Origin: Mucilaginibacter terrae
GTDB taxonomy: Bacteria > Bacteroidota > Bacteroidia > Sphingobacteriales > Sphingobacteriaceae
Assembly (NCBI RefSeq): GCF_031951985.1
Contig: NZ_JAVLVU010000001.1
Coordinates: forward strand, 1,178,001-1,242,000
Direction of reading: 5' to 3'
DNA length: 64,000 nt
The notes under the pieces are model-generated. The model had not been told where the DNA came from, made no database searches, and worked only from the letters and a program-made list of their open reading frames with translations. The translations under genes were made by a program, and so were the position numbers. Below are positions 52,663 to 61,559 of the stretch, one piece after another (within the stretch, counting starts at the first letter, position 1; the number at the start of each line of letters is the position of its first letter).

Positions 52663-54121
52663 ATGAAAAACAGATATATATTTCCGCTGATGCTCGGCCT
52701 GCTTGTAGCCACAGGCTGCAAAAAGTTTTTAGAAGAACCGGCCCTCGGCTACTACTCTAACGAAGACCTATTTGCTAACGATGCCACCGCCCGTACGGCT
52801 ATCAATGCAGCTTATATACCTTTAACATTTAGCGATGCTGCCGCCAACCCACTTTGGGTGCTGGGCGATGTAGCAACCGACGACGTAATTATAGGCGGCA
52901 ACGCCGGCGAGCAGGCCGATTACACCAGCATCGACCAATACAACATTTTACCGGGCAACGGTGCCGTGCAATCATTATGGGCGCGTTACTACGATGGCAT
53001 AGGCGCGCTGTAATATTGTAACCGATGGGCTGTCCAGTGAAAGCACCGGCACATCGGCCGATACCCGCAAGCTGCTTTTGGGTGAAGCTAAGTTTTTGCG
53101 TGCTTATTACTATTTCACCCTTACCAACTTTTACGGTAACATTCCACTGCGCTTAAATGTAACCACACAGCAAAATGCAGCTATGCCAGCCAGTACTCAA
53201 GCGCAGATCTACACCCAAATAGAAAAGGATCTAACCGAAGCCGCCGCGGCATTGCCCGATAAATGGTCGGCTGGTAATGATGCCGGGCGTGCTACCAAGG
53301 GAGCTGCGTTAGCACTATTAGCCAAGGCATCCTTATTCCAGAAAAAGTATACCGAAGCCGTAAACTACGCCACACAGGTTGAAGGTTTAGGCTATAATTT
53401 GACCGATAACTTTATGGATAATTTCAATGCATCGGCCAAAACTAATAACGAGGTTATATTTTCGGTGTGGCATATACGCAATGCGCAGCCATTGCAAGGC
53501 AACTCGTTAAATTACTGGTTTGCTCCGCGCGATTTGAATGGTGCAGGGGTATTTTATCCTACCCAAAACCTTGTAGATAACTTTGAGGCCAACGACCCGC
53601 GCCTCGATTTAACCATAGCCCGCACCGGCAAACCGTATTACGATTCGGAATTTAAAGCGGCCTGGTCAACAACCGGCTATCTGTCTAAAAAACATATACA
53701 GCCCTTGAGCGAAGTGCCAACCACCACCAAAAACGATGGTGCGCTTAATTATGAAGCCATTCGTTTTGCCGATATTTTATTAGTAAAGGCCGAAGCCTTA
53801 AATGAGCAAAACCAAGGTTCGGCGGCTTTGGTTCCGTTAAACAAAGTGCGCGAAAGAGCCCGTAAAAACTACAGCGGTACAGCACCGGCAGGTTTGCTAC
53901 CCAACATTACGGTAACTAACCAGTTGCAGTTGCGTACCCTTATTCAGCGTGAACGCCGTAGCGAGCTGGCATTGGAGTTTCAACGCTACTTCGACGTGAT
54001 GCGTTACGGACAAGTTTATGCCGAAGCGTCATTATTACCCGGAGCGCCAAACTTTAATTATACACGCAACAGGTTCTTCCCTATTCCGCAAACCGAGCGT
54101 AATACCAACCCGGCATTGTAA
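52663..54121 (+). pseudogene. SusD/RagB lipoprotein interrupted by a 1-nt frameshift
   Basis: The gene starts at 52663 with a lipoprotein signal (LLVATGCKKFLEEPALGYYS) and reads normally to YYDGIGA, then reaches TAA at 53011-53013. From about 53009 the next frame continues as CNIVTDGLSS and on through GEAKFLRAYYYFTL to the end at 54121. The expected SusD wording is GIGACNIV, so one extra base lies in the gcgcgc run at 53003-53008; removing it would give a normal SusD protein of about 485 residues. The rest has the full family blocks (SDVLLVKAEALNE-like IRFADILLVKAEAL, IQRERRSELALEFQRYFDVMRYG). It may be a true inactivating mutation, a phase-variable site or a sequencing error. It sits between its susC and a LamG lipoprotein gene. 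Confidence 0.9.
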
Positions 54122-54140
54122 TTAAGAAATGAATTGACCT

Positions 54141-55202
54141 ATGAATTTTAGAAAATATAAAACGAATTACTTTACATACACCGCCCTGTTGTTGGCCGGC
54201 ACCATAGCTATTTCATCGTGCAGTAAGGATAATAATGAGCGGGATGTGAACTCCAATAAAACCGAGTTAAAACGCCTTACCGATTCGGTGAACGCCGTTT
54301 ATACCGCAGCTCCCGAAGGCCGCAATATTGGCCAATACCCGAAACAAGCACGTACCGAACTAAAGAAAGCTATTGATATGGCCAACACGGTAAATAATGG
54401 CGAGTATACCCAGCAGGAAGTGAACAGTGCCTTTGCCAGTTTACGTCGTGCTTCAGCGGCCTTTAGCCAGCGCGCGATTGTAGAAGTTGCTGCCGAAAAC
54501 CTGGTGGCCAAATGGCTGTTTGCTGGCAACGCGCTGGATGCCACCGCTAACAAGCATGATGGCGTTTTGAAAAGCGGCATCATAGGTACCGAAAAAAGTC
54601 CGACCGATGGCGGCACGCTCCCTGTTTTAGTTAACGACCGCTTTGGGCAAGCAGGTAATGCATACGAATTTACCAATGGCGCTTATATTGAAGTCCCATA
54701 CACGGCCTCGCTTAATCCTGAGGTGATCAGCATAAGTTTATGGGTTAATCCTAAAGAATCATTTGGTGATAACTACATGCTATCTCTTAACCGTTGGAAC
54801 GGCTTTAAATTTCAGTTACAAACCGATAATTTCTTATTCCTAACCATGAAAGCCACCACCGCCACTTACGACCGGGATAGCAATCCCGGCAAAATGACCG
54901 TGGGGCAATGGCACCATGCCGTGGTAACATTTGGCAACGGCGCAATTACTTTTTATGTAGATGGTGTGCAGGTAAAAAACGAAAGCCTTTCGGGCACATT
55001 GGCTAAGCTTGCCTCTCCTACCAACCTGGTTATCGGTCAGCAATTGCCTAAAGACAAGTTTAACTTTACTGATAGCAGCAACCCCAATTATTTTTACGGA
55101 GGTTCGTTCTTTAAAGGCTCGCTGGATGATATACGTTACTATAACAAGGTGTTGACAACCGATGAGGTTACCCGCATTTATAACAACGAAAAGCCGGATT
55201 GA
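54141..55202 (+). CDS. Surface lipoprotein with FIVAR-like and LamG lectin domains
   Basis: This is a 353-residue lipoprotein (LLAGTIAISSC, lipobox Cys27). Residues about 35-112 form a helical FIVAR-like domain (SVNAVYTAAPEGRNIGQYPKQ, ARTELKKAIDMANTVNNGEYT). Residues about 118-350 are a concanavalin/laminin-G-like beta-sandwich (LVAKWLFAGNALDATANKHDG, VISISLWVNPKE, GQWHHAVVTFGNGAITFYVDG, GSLDDIRYYNKVLTTDEVTRIY). Such proteins bind glycans at the cell surface and are the usual third gene after susC and susD. It starts 20 bases after the frameshifted susD and converges on the sensor-regulator gene. Confidence 0.88.
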   Translation: MNFRKYKTNYFTYTALLLAGTIAISSCSKDNNERDVNSNKTELKRLTDSVNAVYTAAPEGRNIGQYPKQARTELKKAIDMANTVNNGEYTQQEVNSAFASLRRASAAFSQRAIVEVAAENLVAKWLFAGNALDATANKHDGVLKSGIIGTEKSPTDGGTLPVLVNDRFGQAGNAYEFTNGAYIEVPYTASLNPEVISISLWVNPKESFGDNYMLSLNRWNGFKFQLQTDNFLFLTMKATTATYDRDSNPGKMTVGQWHHAVVTFGNGAITFYVDGVQVKNESLSGTLAKLASPTNLVIGQQLPKDKFNFTDSSNPNYFYGGSFFKGSLDDIRYYNKVLTTDEVTRIYNNEKPD

Positions 55203-55214
55203 TATCCGGATTTT
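55194..55214. terminator. Weak terminator between convergent genes
   Basis: ccggat (55194-55199) and atccgg (55204-55209) form a 6-bp stem with a 4-nt loop, followed by attttg. It overlaps the stop codon of the LamG gene. The stem is short, so this is tentative. Confidence 0.35.
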
Positions 55215-55239
55215 GCTTTGGTAAAGATATTATAATTGG

Positions 55240-58152
55240 CTAATCATTAAATTGCGACGATTGACTAATAGCCTTGATCAAATAATCAAACAGCGGCATA
55301 TCCGATGGTATCTGCATTTTTTTGCGTAGTCGGTAGCGGCTCACCTCAACGGCTTTAATGGTAATGCTCATTAACTGGGCTATCTCTTTTGAGGTGAGGT
55401 TCATTTTAAGATAGGCGCACAGCTTCAAATCATTAGGACTCAATTCGGGGAAACGTTCTTTTAAGCGGCTTAAAAAGTTGGAGTGTATATGATCGAAGTG
55501 AATGGCAAACTGTTCCCAGTCGCCGTCATTTCGTTCAGCCTCATTCAGCAGGCGTATCACCCGTTTAAAATCAGTCGATTTATCGCCTTTACCATTAGCA
55601 ACCAAGGGCAAAAGTTCGTCTTTAATTTTCGCTAATAGCTTGCCGCGTTGCACGAGGTGCATGGTAGTTGAGGCCAGTTCCTTATTTTTATACACTACAT
55701 CGGCCACCAGCTTTTCGTTTTGCAGCTTCATTATCTCGCGCTCGTTGTGCTCTAACTCAAGTTGGTGCAGGTATTTGAGTTTTTCCTGTTCTTTAAGGTG
55801 TTTACGCTGCTGCCGTTTTATAAACAAGTGTACCGAACCTGCCGCAACAACCAAACACAACACATAAAACCACCAACTTTGATACCAGGCAGCTTCAATA
55901 ACAATTTGTTGCCCGGCTGGCACCGATTCACTTCCCATGTTGTTACGTACCTTTACTTTAAACGTGTAAGTACCCGCCGGTAAGTTGGTATACTCCTTTT
56001 CGGCTTTGGTACTCCAGGCCGACCACTGTTTATCAAACCCCACCAGTTGATAGCTAAACTCTAATGTATTTTGTTGCTCGTATAAGGTAGAGGCAAATTC
56101 AAAATGCAGGGAATTTAATTCGTGAGGCAGTTTAATTTGCTCGTTAGGTTTAGGACTTGGCTTACCGGCATAGCCACCAAATACAACACTGTCTTTATCA
56201 TCTAAAACCTTTACCTGGGTAAGTAGCACGTTTATGGGTTGACGACTTTGCTCGCGATATTTTAAGAAGTTGATATGATAGATACCCTTGTTGGCTCCCA
56301 CAAAAATATTTTGCTGATCATAAGGGTAAATATGCTCAAAGCCCGATACCAGTTTTGAAGTAAGTTCGGGAAAGTATATCACGGTTGGCCGGTCTTTATG
56401 GGTCGAAAAATCAACTACGCCTAATTTCTTGTCGTTTACAAACCAAACATTGCCGGCAGCATCTTCATTAAGGTAATGTATGCCTGTGTTATGCGTATAA
56501 GGTTCAAATAGGGCCGAACGTTGAAAACGCTTGGTATTATCGTTATACTCATAAATACCTTTTAAAGTAGCCACCACAATGCGGTTTTTAATGCGAAACA
56601 CGTAATTACCCAAAGCTGCAGGCAAGCCATCTTTAATACCCAATATCTCTCGTTGTATAATACGCTGATGATTGGGCGATAAGGTTAATTTAAAAACTCC
56701 CCTGTAAGGGTGCGATGCCCAAACCACATTGTTATTATTATCATAGGCTAAAAACCGCAAAGATGTTTTATCAACCCCATTAATAATGCCGCCGTTTCTA
56801 AAAGAACCGTTTTGATAATTGAGCAATTGCAAACCATCATAAGTACCTGCAACCGCCGCAGGTGAAGGCTCGATAGCCGACAATGGCTCGAACAACCAAT
56901 TGCCTGTATTTTGACTAACCGGCTGCAATTTTTCGGGTTGCACTTCAAAAGCACCATCCTCGTGGGCCAGTAAAAGTTTGTGGTTAATTTCGTTTAGTCC
57001 CCACACTTGGCCGCGCAATTTTCCTACTTCTTTAAAGTGGCCGCGCGAATAGCTTAAATCCGGGGCTTGCATATCTAAAGGCAGTTTAAACAGGCCATTA
57101 GATGCGCCCACATAGAGTTGGTTATTGAATATGCGGGATGTATAACTGCTGATTTGCTTCTTGTTATCCGGAAAAATTTGCTTTATGGCACTGTTAAAGG
57201 CAATAAAGTCGATGCCGTCATCCAAGGCAAGCCAAAGGTTTTTGGCCTTATCGGTAAACAGGTTACGGATGTAATTTTTCTGCAAGCCCTCATCACTCGA
57301 AAAATGCTGGATAACGTTACCACCCCTGTCAATAACATAACAGGCCGATGCCGTGGTACCTATAGCAAACCAATCTTTATTTACCGCTATGGCACAGTAT
57401 GCATAGCTGGTTTTGAATATATCGTCGGCGGCGGTTGTTTTTGGGGTGAGGGTATTTCCTTTTAGCAAGAACAGGCCGTTTTTCAGGGTAGCTACTAAGA
57501 GCATGCCGGGGGCATAGTCTAATACAGCGGTAACATTACCTTCTTTAAGAACCTGATTATCACACGCGGTTTTCCAGGTTCCATTATCAAAAACCATAAG
57601 GCCTTTATGCTTTTGCTGGGCATATACGCGGTTTTGCGCAGTTCCTAAATAAGTCCACTCGGTGCCTGTTTTATATACGCTTATGGTGCCGTCTTTCAAA
57701 TAAAATATCTTTTCAACCGTGCGAAAAAAGGTATCACCGTTAACGTGGCAAATATTCCAGATATCGGCAAATTGCCTGCTCGCTTTCGGGATAAGTGATT
57801 TTAAGGAATGAAACGATAGTATGCCCTCCGGGTTGGGTTGGTAATAACCAATTTCGTCCTGAGCACCAACATAAATACGGCCATTGTCGTCAATTTTTAA
57901 GGCATGCACAACGGTGTAATTGGGCAGCCTGTACAGCTTCCAGTGTTTACCGTCGAAAGACAGTAAACCTTCGTTATTGGCAAAATATACCCTGCCGCCT
58001 TTATCCTGGTCAATAGCCCAGTTTTGGATACCGCCTTTGTAATCCAGATTAGTGTAATTAACTATCTGCGGCAGCCCCACCGGGTTTTGTGCGTACAAGA
58101 AAAAGAAAAATAAAAAGCAGGTTAAAATGGTTAGTAAAGCTTTTTTCATCAA
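55240..58152 (-). CDS. Periplasmic beta-propeller/Y_Y_Y sensor with LuxR-type output
   Basis: This is a 970-residue one-component membrane sensor. A signal peptide or N-anchor (LLTILTCFLFFFFLYA) precedes a periplasmic region of Reg_prop beta-propeller repeats (about 30-680: QDKGGRVYFANNEGLLSFDGKHW, IDDNGRIYVGAQDEIGYY, DKAKNLWLALDDGIDFI). The Y_Y_Y domain follows (about 690-765: ELNSLHFEFASTLYEQQNTLEFSYQLVGFDKQW), then a membrane helix (WWFYVLCLVVAAGSVHLFI), a coiled coil (QRKHLKEQEKLKYLHQLELE) and a LuxR/FixJ-type helix-turn-helix (LSPNDLKLCAYLKMNLTSKEIAQLM). There is no kinase, so DNA binding must be controlled directly from the periplasm. It is divergent from the susC at 58448 and probably controls it and the 49458 locus. 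Confidence 0.92.
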   Translation of the reverse strand: MMKKALLTILTCFLFFFFLYAQNPVGLPQIVNYTNLDYKGGIQNWAIDQDKGGRVYFANNEGLLSFDGKHWKLYRLPNYTVVHALKIDDNGRIYVGAQDEIGYYQPNPEGILSFHSLKSLIPKASRQFADIWNICHVNGDTFFRTVEKIFYLKDGTISVYKTGTEWTYLGTAQNRVYAQQKHKGLMVFDNGTWKTACDNQVLKEGNVTAVLDYAPGMLLVATLKNGLFLLKGNTLTPKTTAADDIFKTSYAYCAIAVNKDWFAIGTTASACYVIDRGGNVIQHFSSDEGLQKNYIRNLFTDKAKNLWLALDDGIDFIAFNSAIKQIFPDNKKQISSYTSRIFNNQLYVGASNGLFKLPLDMQAPDLSYSRGHFKEVGKLRGQVWGLNEINHKLLLAHEDGAFEVQPEKLQPVSQNTGNWLFEPLSAIEPSPAAVAGTYDGLQLLNYQNGSFRNGGIINGVDKTSLRFLAYDNNNNVVWASHPYRGVFKLTLSPNHQRIIQREILGIKDGLPAALGNYVFRIKNRIVVATLKGIYEYNDNTKRFQRSALFEPYTHNTGIHYLNEDAAGNVWFVNDKKLGVVDFSTHKDRPTVIYFPELTSKLVSGFEHIYPYDQQNIFVGANKGIYHINFLKYREQSRQPINVLLTQVKVLDDKDSVVFGGYAGKPSPKPNEQIKLPHELNSLHFEFASTLYEQQNTLEFSYQLVGFDKQWSAWSTKAEKEYTNLPAGTYTFKVKVRNNMGSESVPAGQQIVIEAAWYQSWWFYVLCLVVAAGSVHLFIKRQQRKHLKEQEKLKYLHQLELEHNEREIMKLQNEKLVADVVYKNKELASTTMHLVQRGKLLAKIKDELLPLVANGKGDKSTDFKRVIRLLNEAERNDGDWEQFAIHFDHIHSNFLSRLKERFPELSPNDLKLCAYLKMNLTSKEIAQLMSITIKAVEVSRYRLRKKMQIPSDMPLFDYLIKAISQSSQFND

Positions 58153-58374
58153 ATTATTGTAAAACTAAGTAATAGAATTAACCATACCGCTTGTAGTGGA
58201 AAAATTATTTTAATTGTAGGCTTGACAATAATCCGTATAACAATTGACTATCAAATATTTACGAAAATTCAAAATCTAATATGTAGTGGTTAAGTATGGG
58301 CTGTTTGAGAGGTATAAATTAGCCTGTATGGGTTATATAGTGCGCCATTATTTAGGTGATGTTAATTAGCAGTT

Positions 58375-58382
58375 TATATTTG
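58375..58382 (+). promoter_or_regulatory. Promoter box TATATTTG before the second SusCD locus
   Basis: TATATTTG is an exact TAnnTTTG match, 65 bases before the susC start at 58448, in the 295-base divergent gap. The -33 element is weak (TTTAGG near 58351). The leader it would produce contains a caggc/gcctg hairpin and a tandem 12-bp repeat. Confidence 0.55.
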
Positions 58383-58413
58383 CCCTCAACCAACAGGCTC
58401 CTGCCTGAACCAA

Positions 58414-58437
58414 GTAAACCATTTTGTAAACCATTTT
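58414..58437 (+). repeat. Tandem 12-bp direct repeat in SusC leader
   Basis: gtaaaccatttt occurs twice in direct contact (58414-58425 and 58426-58437), ending 10 bases before the susC ATG. The preceding bases contain a small hairpin (caggc at 58394, gcctg at 58403). The repeat could affect ribosome access or bind a regulator. Confidence 0.75.
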
Positions 58438-58447
58438 ATGATCTTCT

Positions 58448-61400
58448 ATGAAAGGAAAAATTACTTTTTTTCTATTAGTTCTGCTATTGCATGCCTTTGC
58501 GCTTAAAGCACAGGAGCTGCAAGTATCAGGTAAGGTTACCTTAAAGAGCGATGGCGCTCCTTTACCGGGTGTAACGGTAACTGTTGAAGGCGGCTCGGCC
58601 GGGGTAGCTACAGACCCCAATGGCGAGTTCAGCCTTAAAATTCCCAAATTGGGCTCAGTACTGGTTTTTAGCCAGATAGGCCTCGAACCGCAGCGTTACA
58701 CGGTAAACAGTAACAATGTCATTCAAATTATGATGGCTGAAAAATCAACCAACCTCAATGATGTTGTAGTGGTTGGTTACGGCACACAAGTGCGCCGTAA
58801 TGTATCATCGGCCATTGGTTCGGTTAAACCCGAGCAAATTACCCAAACACCAGTACAACGTATTGAACAGGCCTTGCAAGGCCGTGTTGCCGGTGTGCAG
58901 GTTACCAACGTATCGGGCCAACCAGGCGATGCCCCTACCGTGCGCATACGTGGTATTGGCACTAACGGTGATGCCTCGCCTATTTACATTGTAGATGGTT
59001 TCCAGGTGGGCGGTATCGATTATTTGAACCCGGCCGACATCCAATCAATGGACGTACTGAAAGATGCGGCATCGGCAGCTATTTATGGTGCGCGTGGCGG
59101 TAACGGTGTAGTACTCATCACCACTAAAAGTGGTTCAAAAGATGGCAAAACCCGCATTACCTACGATGGCTACATAGGTATACAAAACGCATGGCGTTAC
59201 ATGAAACTGCTTGATGCCCGCGAGTATGCCGTAATGATGAACGAGGGTGCCGCCAACGCGGGCAATTCTATCCCCTACCCCGACTTAACCAAGTACCCCG
59301 CAGGTACTGGCACCGACTGGCAGCGTGCCTTGTTCCAAAAAAATGCGCCTACTTACAACCACCAGTTTGCCATAAACGGTGGTAACGACCGTAGCAACTA
59401 TGCTATCAATTTTTCGTTGTTCGACCAAAAAGGTTTGGTGGGCGGCGATAAATCTGATTTTAAACGCTACACCTTCCGCGCCAATAATGATACTAAGGTC
59501 AAGGATTATTTGAAAGTGGGTGCTAACGTGGCTTACTCGCACATTCGTCGTACAGCAATTGACCCTAACCAGGAATTTGGCGGTGTATTGAACAACGCTA
59601 TCAACCTCGACCCTATTACCCCGGTGATAGAGACCGACCCTGCCCGTGCGGCAACCTATAACATAAATGCTGTGCGCGATGGTAATGGTAACCTGTATGG
59701 TATATCGCCGTATGTAGCACAAGAAATTGTGAACCCACTGGCACGCTTGGCCGTAACTAACGGACTTACCCGCGTTGATAAATTCGTGGGCAACACTTAC
59801 GCTGAGATCAACATCCTGAAAGAACTGGTTTTCCGTTCAACTTTCAGTATCGATTTGGCTTATGTAAATTCTAATAACTACAGCCCTGTTTTCTACCTTA
59901 ATGCGGCCCAGCAAAACATCAATTCAAGCGTATCAAAAGGTACCGACCGCTATTACACCTGGCAGGCCGAGAACGTGTTGAGCTATAACAAAATGTTCAG
60001 CAAACACTCATTAGGCGTAACTGTGGGTACTACCCATCGTCGCGAAAACGCGGAAACGCTGTACGGCTCAAACACAGGTTTGGTAGTAAACGACCCTAAC
60101 ATGGCCTACCTCAACCTGGCGGTAGATGCCGGTACAGCCAAAGCCACAGGCGGCGCAGGTCGCAGTGCGTTATTCTCGCTATTTGGCAGGGTAAATTATT
60201 CATACGATAATAAGTACCTTTTCTCGGCTTCGTTACGTCGTGATGGTTCTTCAAAATTCGGCTCTAACCATCCGTTCGGTTACTTCCCTGCGGTATCGGC
60301 CGGCTGGATATTCACCGAGGAAAGCTTCATCCCTAAAAACGATGTACTCACCTTTGGTAAGTTACGCGCCTCATGGGGTAAAAACGGTAACGACCGCATA
60401 GGCGATTTCCCTTGGGCTGCTGTAATTGGCGTGGGTCGGGGTTATACGTTTTATAACGGCAGCGGCAACGGCTATATCAACGGTGCATCACCGTCATACA
60501 TTGCCAACCCCGATATTCGCTGGGAAGAATCGGTACAAAGCGACATTGGTTTGGATTTAACCTTCCTGCGCAACATGTTCACCTTTACTGCCGATTATTA
60601 TGTAAAAACCACAAAAGGCTGGTTATTACAAGTGCCTATCCCGCTAAGCGTGGGTGTTCCGGCCGGAACCGCAAACGGTGGTTCGGTACGTAACTCGGGT
60701 ATTGAGCTTTCGTTAAATTACCAGCAAAACATAGGTAAGTTTAAAATTAATGCAGGCGTTAACGGCAGCTTCAACAAAAACACTGTTACCGAAATTAACA
60801 ATGCCGAACGCATATTGGGCGGTGCAGGTATATCAACCTACGGACAAGTAGAGCGCAGCACCATTGGTCAGCCGTTCTCTTATTTCTATGGTTACCAAAC
60901 CGATGGCATCTTCCAAAACGTGGCACAAATTAATGCCTATACCCAAAACGGCAATAAAATTCAGCCCGATGCCGTACCCGGCGATGTTAAGTTTAAAGAC
61001 CTGAACGGCAACGGCGTGATCGACCCTAACGACCGTACCATGATCGGTAATCCTACGCCTAAAATTACCGGCGGCTTTACGTTTGGTTTGGCATATCAGG
61101 GATTTGATTTAAACGGATTCTTCACCGGTGCATTTGGAAATCAGATATTCAACGGCACACGTCGCCATGATTTCCCTACCGCCAATATGCAAACCCTGTA
61201 CCTTAACCGTTGGAGCGGCGAAGGCAGCACAAATACCCACCCTCGTTTTACCTGGAACGACACCAATGGCAACTACAGCAAAATATCGGACCTGTATCTT
61301 GAAAACGGTGATTACGTGCGCCTTAAAACCCTGCAACTGGGCTACACGTTCAACAAAGCGCTTATGTCGAAAATTAAGCTGCAAGGCTTACGCATTTATG

Positions 61401-61546
61401 TATCGGGCGATAACCTGTTGACCTTTACCAAATACTCGGGTTTCGACCCTGAAATTGGCGCACGCGGAAGCCTGGATATTGGTATCGACCGTGGCATTTA
61501 TCCACAGGCCCGTATTTACCGTGTAGGTTTAAGTGCAACATTTTAA
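58448..61546 (+). CDS. SusC/RagA TonB-linked outer-membrane importer
   Basis: This is a 1032-residue importer with a signal peptide (MKGKITFFLLVLLLHAFALKA). A carboxypeptidase-like domain (about 25-98: VSGKVTLKSDGAPLPGVTVTV) leads to the plug with the SusC signatures PIYIVDGF, DAASAAIYGARGGNGVVLITTKSG and VRIRGIGTNGD. The barrel ends in ARIYRVGLSATF. There is no STN domain. The susD partner follows after 13 bases. It is divergent from the beta-propeller/LuxR sensor, which is probably its activator. The barrel shares many blocks with the SusC at 49458 (DYYVKT/DYFIRN, GDVKFKDLNGNGVIDPNDR), so the two loci look related but not recently duplicated. Confidence 0.95.
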   Translation: MKGKITFFLLVLLLHAFALKAQELQVSGKVTLKSDGAPLPGVTVTVEGGSAGVATDPNGEFSLKIPKLGSVLVFSQIGLEPQRYTVNSNNVIQIMMAEKSTNLNDVVVVGYGTQVRRNVSSAIGSVKPEQITQTPVQRIEQALQGRVAGVQVTNVSGQPGDAPTVRIRGIGTNGDASPIYIVDGFQVGGIDYLNPADIQSMDVLKDAASAAIYGARGGNGVVLITTKSGSKDGKTRITYDGYIGIQNAWRYMKLLDAREYAVMMNEGAANAGNSIPYPDLTKYPAGTGTDWQRALFQKNAPTYNHQFAINGGNDRSNYAINFSLFDQKGLVGGDKSDFKRYTFRANNDTKVKDYLKVGANVAYSHIRRTAIDPNQEFGGVLNNAINLDPITPVIETDPARAATYNINAVRDGNGNLYGISPYVAQEIVNPLARLAVTNGLTRVDKFVGNTYAEINILKELVFRSTFSIDLAYVNSNNYSPVFYLNAAQQNINSSVSKGTDRYYTWQAENVLSYNKMFSKHSLGVTVGTTHRRENAETLYGSNTGLVVNDPNMAYLNLAVDAGTAKATGGAGRSALFSLFGRVNYSYDNKYLFSASLRRDGSSKFGSNHPFGYFPAVSAGWIFTEESFIPKNDVLTFGKLRASWGKNGNDRIGDFPWAAVIGVGRGYTFYNGSGNGYINGASPSYIANPDIRWEESVQSDIGLDLTFLRNMFTFTADYYVKTTKGWLLQVPIPLSVGVPAGTANGGSVRNSGIELSLNYQQNIGKFKINAGVNGSFNKNTVTEINNAERILGGAGISTYGQVERSTIGQPFSYFYGYQTDGIFQNVAQINAYTQNGNKIQPDAVPGDVKFKDLNGNGVIDPNDRTMIGNPTPKITGGFTFGLAYQGFDLNGFFTGAFGNQIFNGTRRHDFPTANMQTLYLNRWSGEGSTNTHPRFTWNDTNGNYSKISDLYLENGDYVRLKTLQLGYTFNKALMSKIKLQGLRIYVSGDNLLTFTKYSGFDPEIGARGSLDIGIDRGIYPQARIYRVGLSATF

Positions 61547-61559
61547 TTGACGAGTAACC

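Noticed and set aside
53078..54121. Separate SusD-like gene starting at 53078
   Set aside because: It begins in the middle of the SusD fold, and the upstream bases of the same frame encode the missing family residues, so it is the second half of a frameshifted gene.
59285..59722. 145-residue minus-strand ORF inside the second SusC gene
   Set aside because: It is an antisense shadow of a conserved barrel sequence; its Val/Ile/Arg-rich composition is typical of such shadows.
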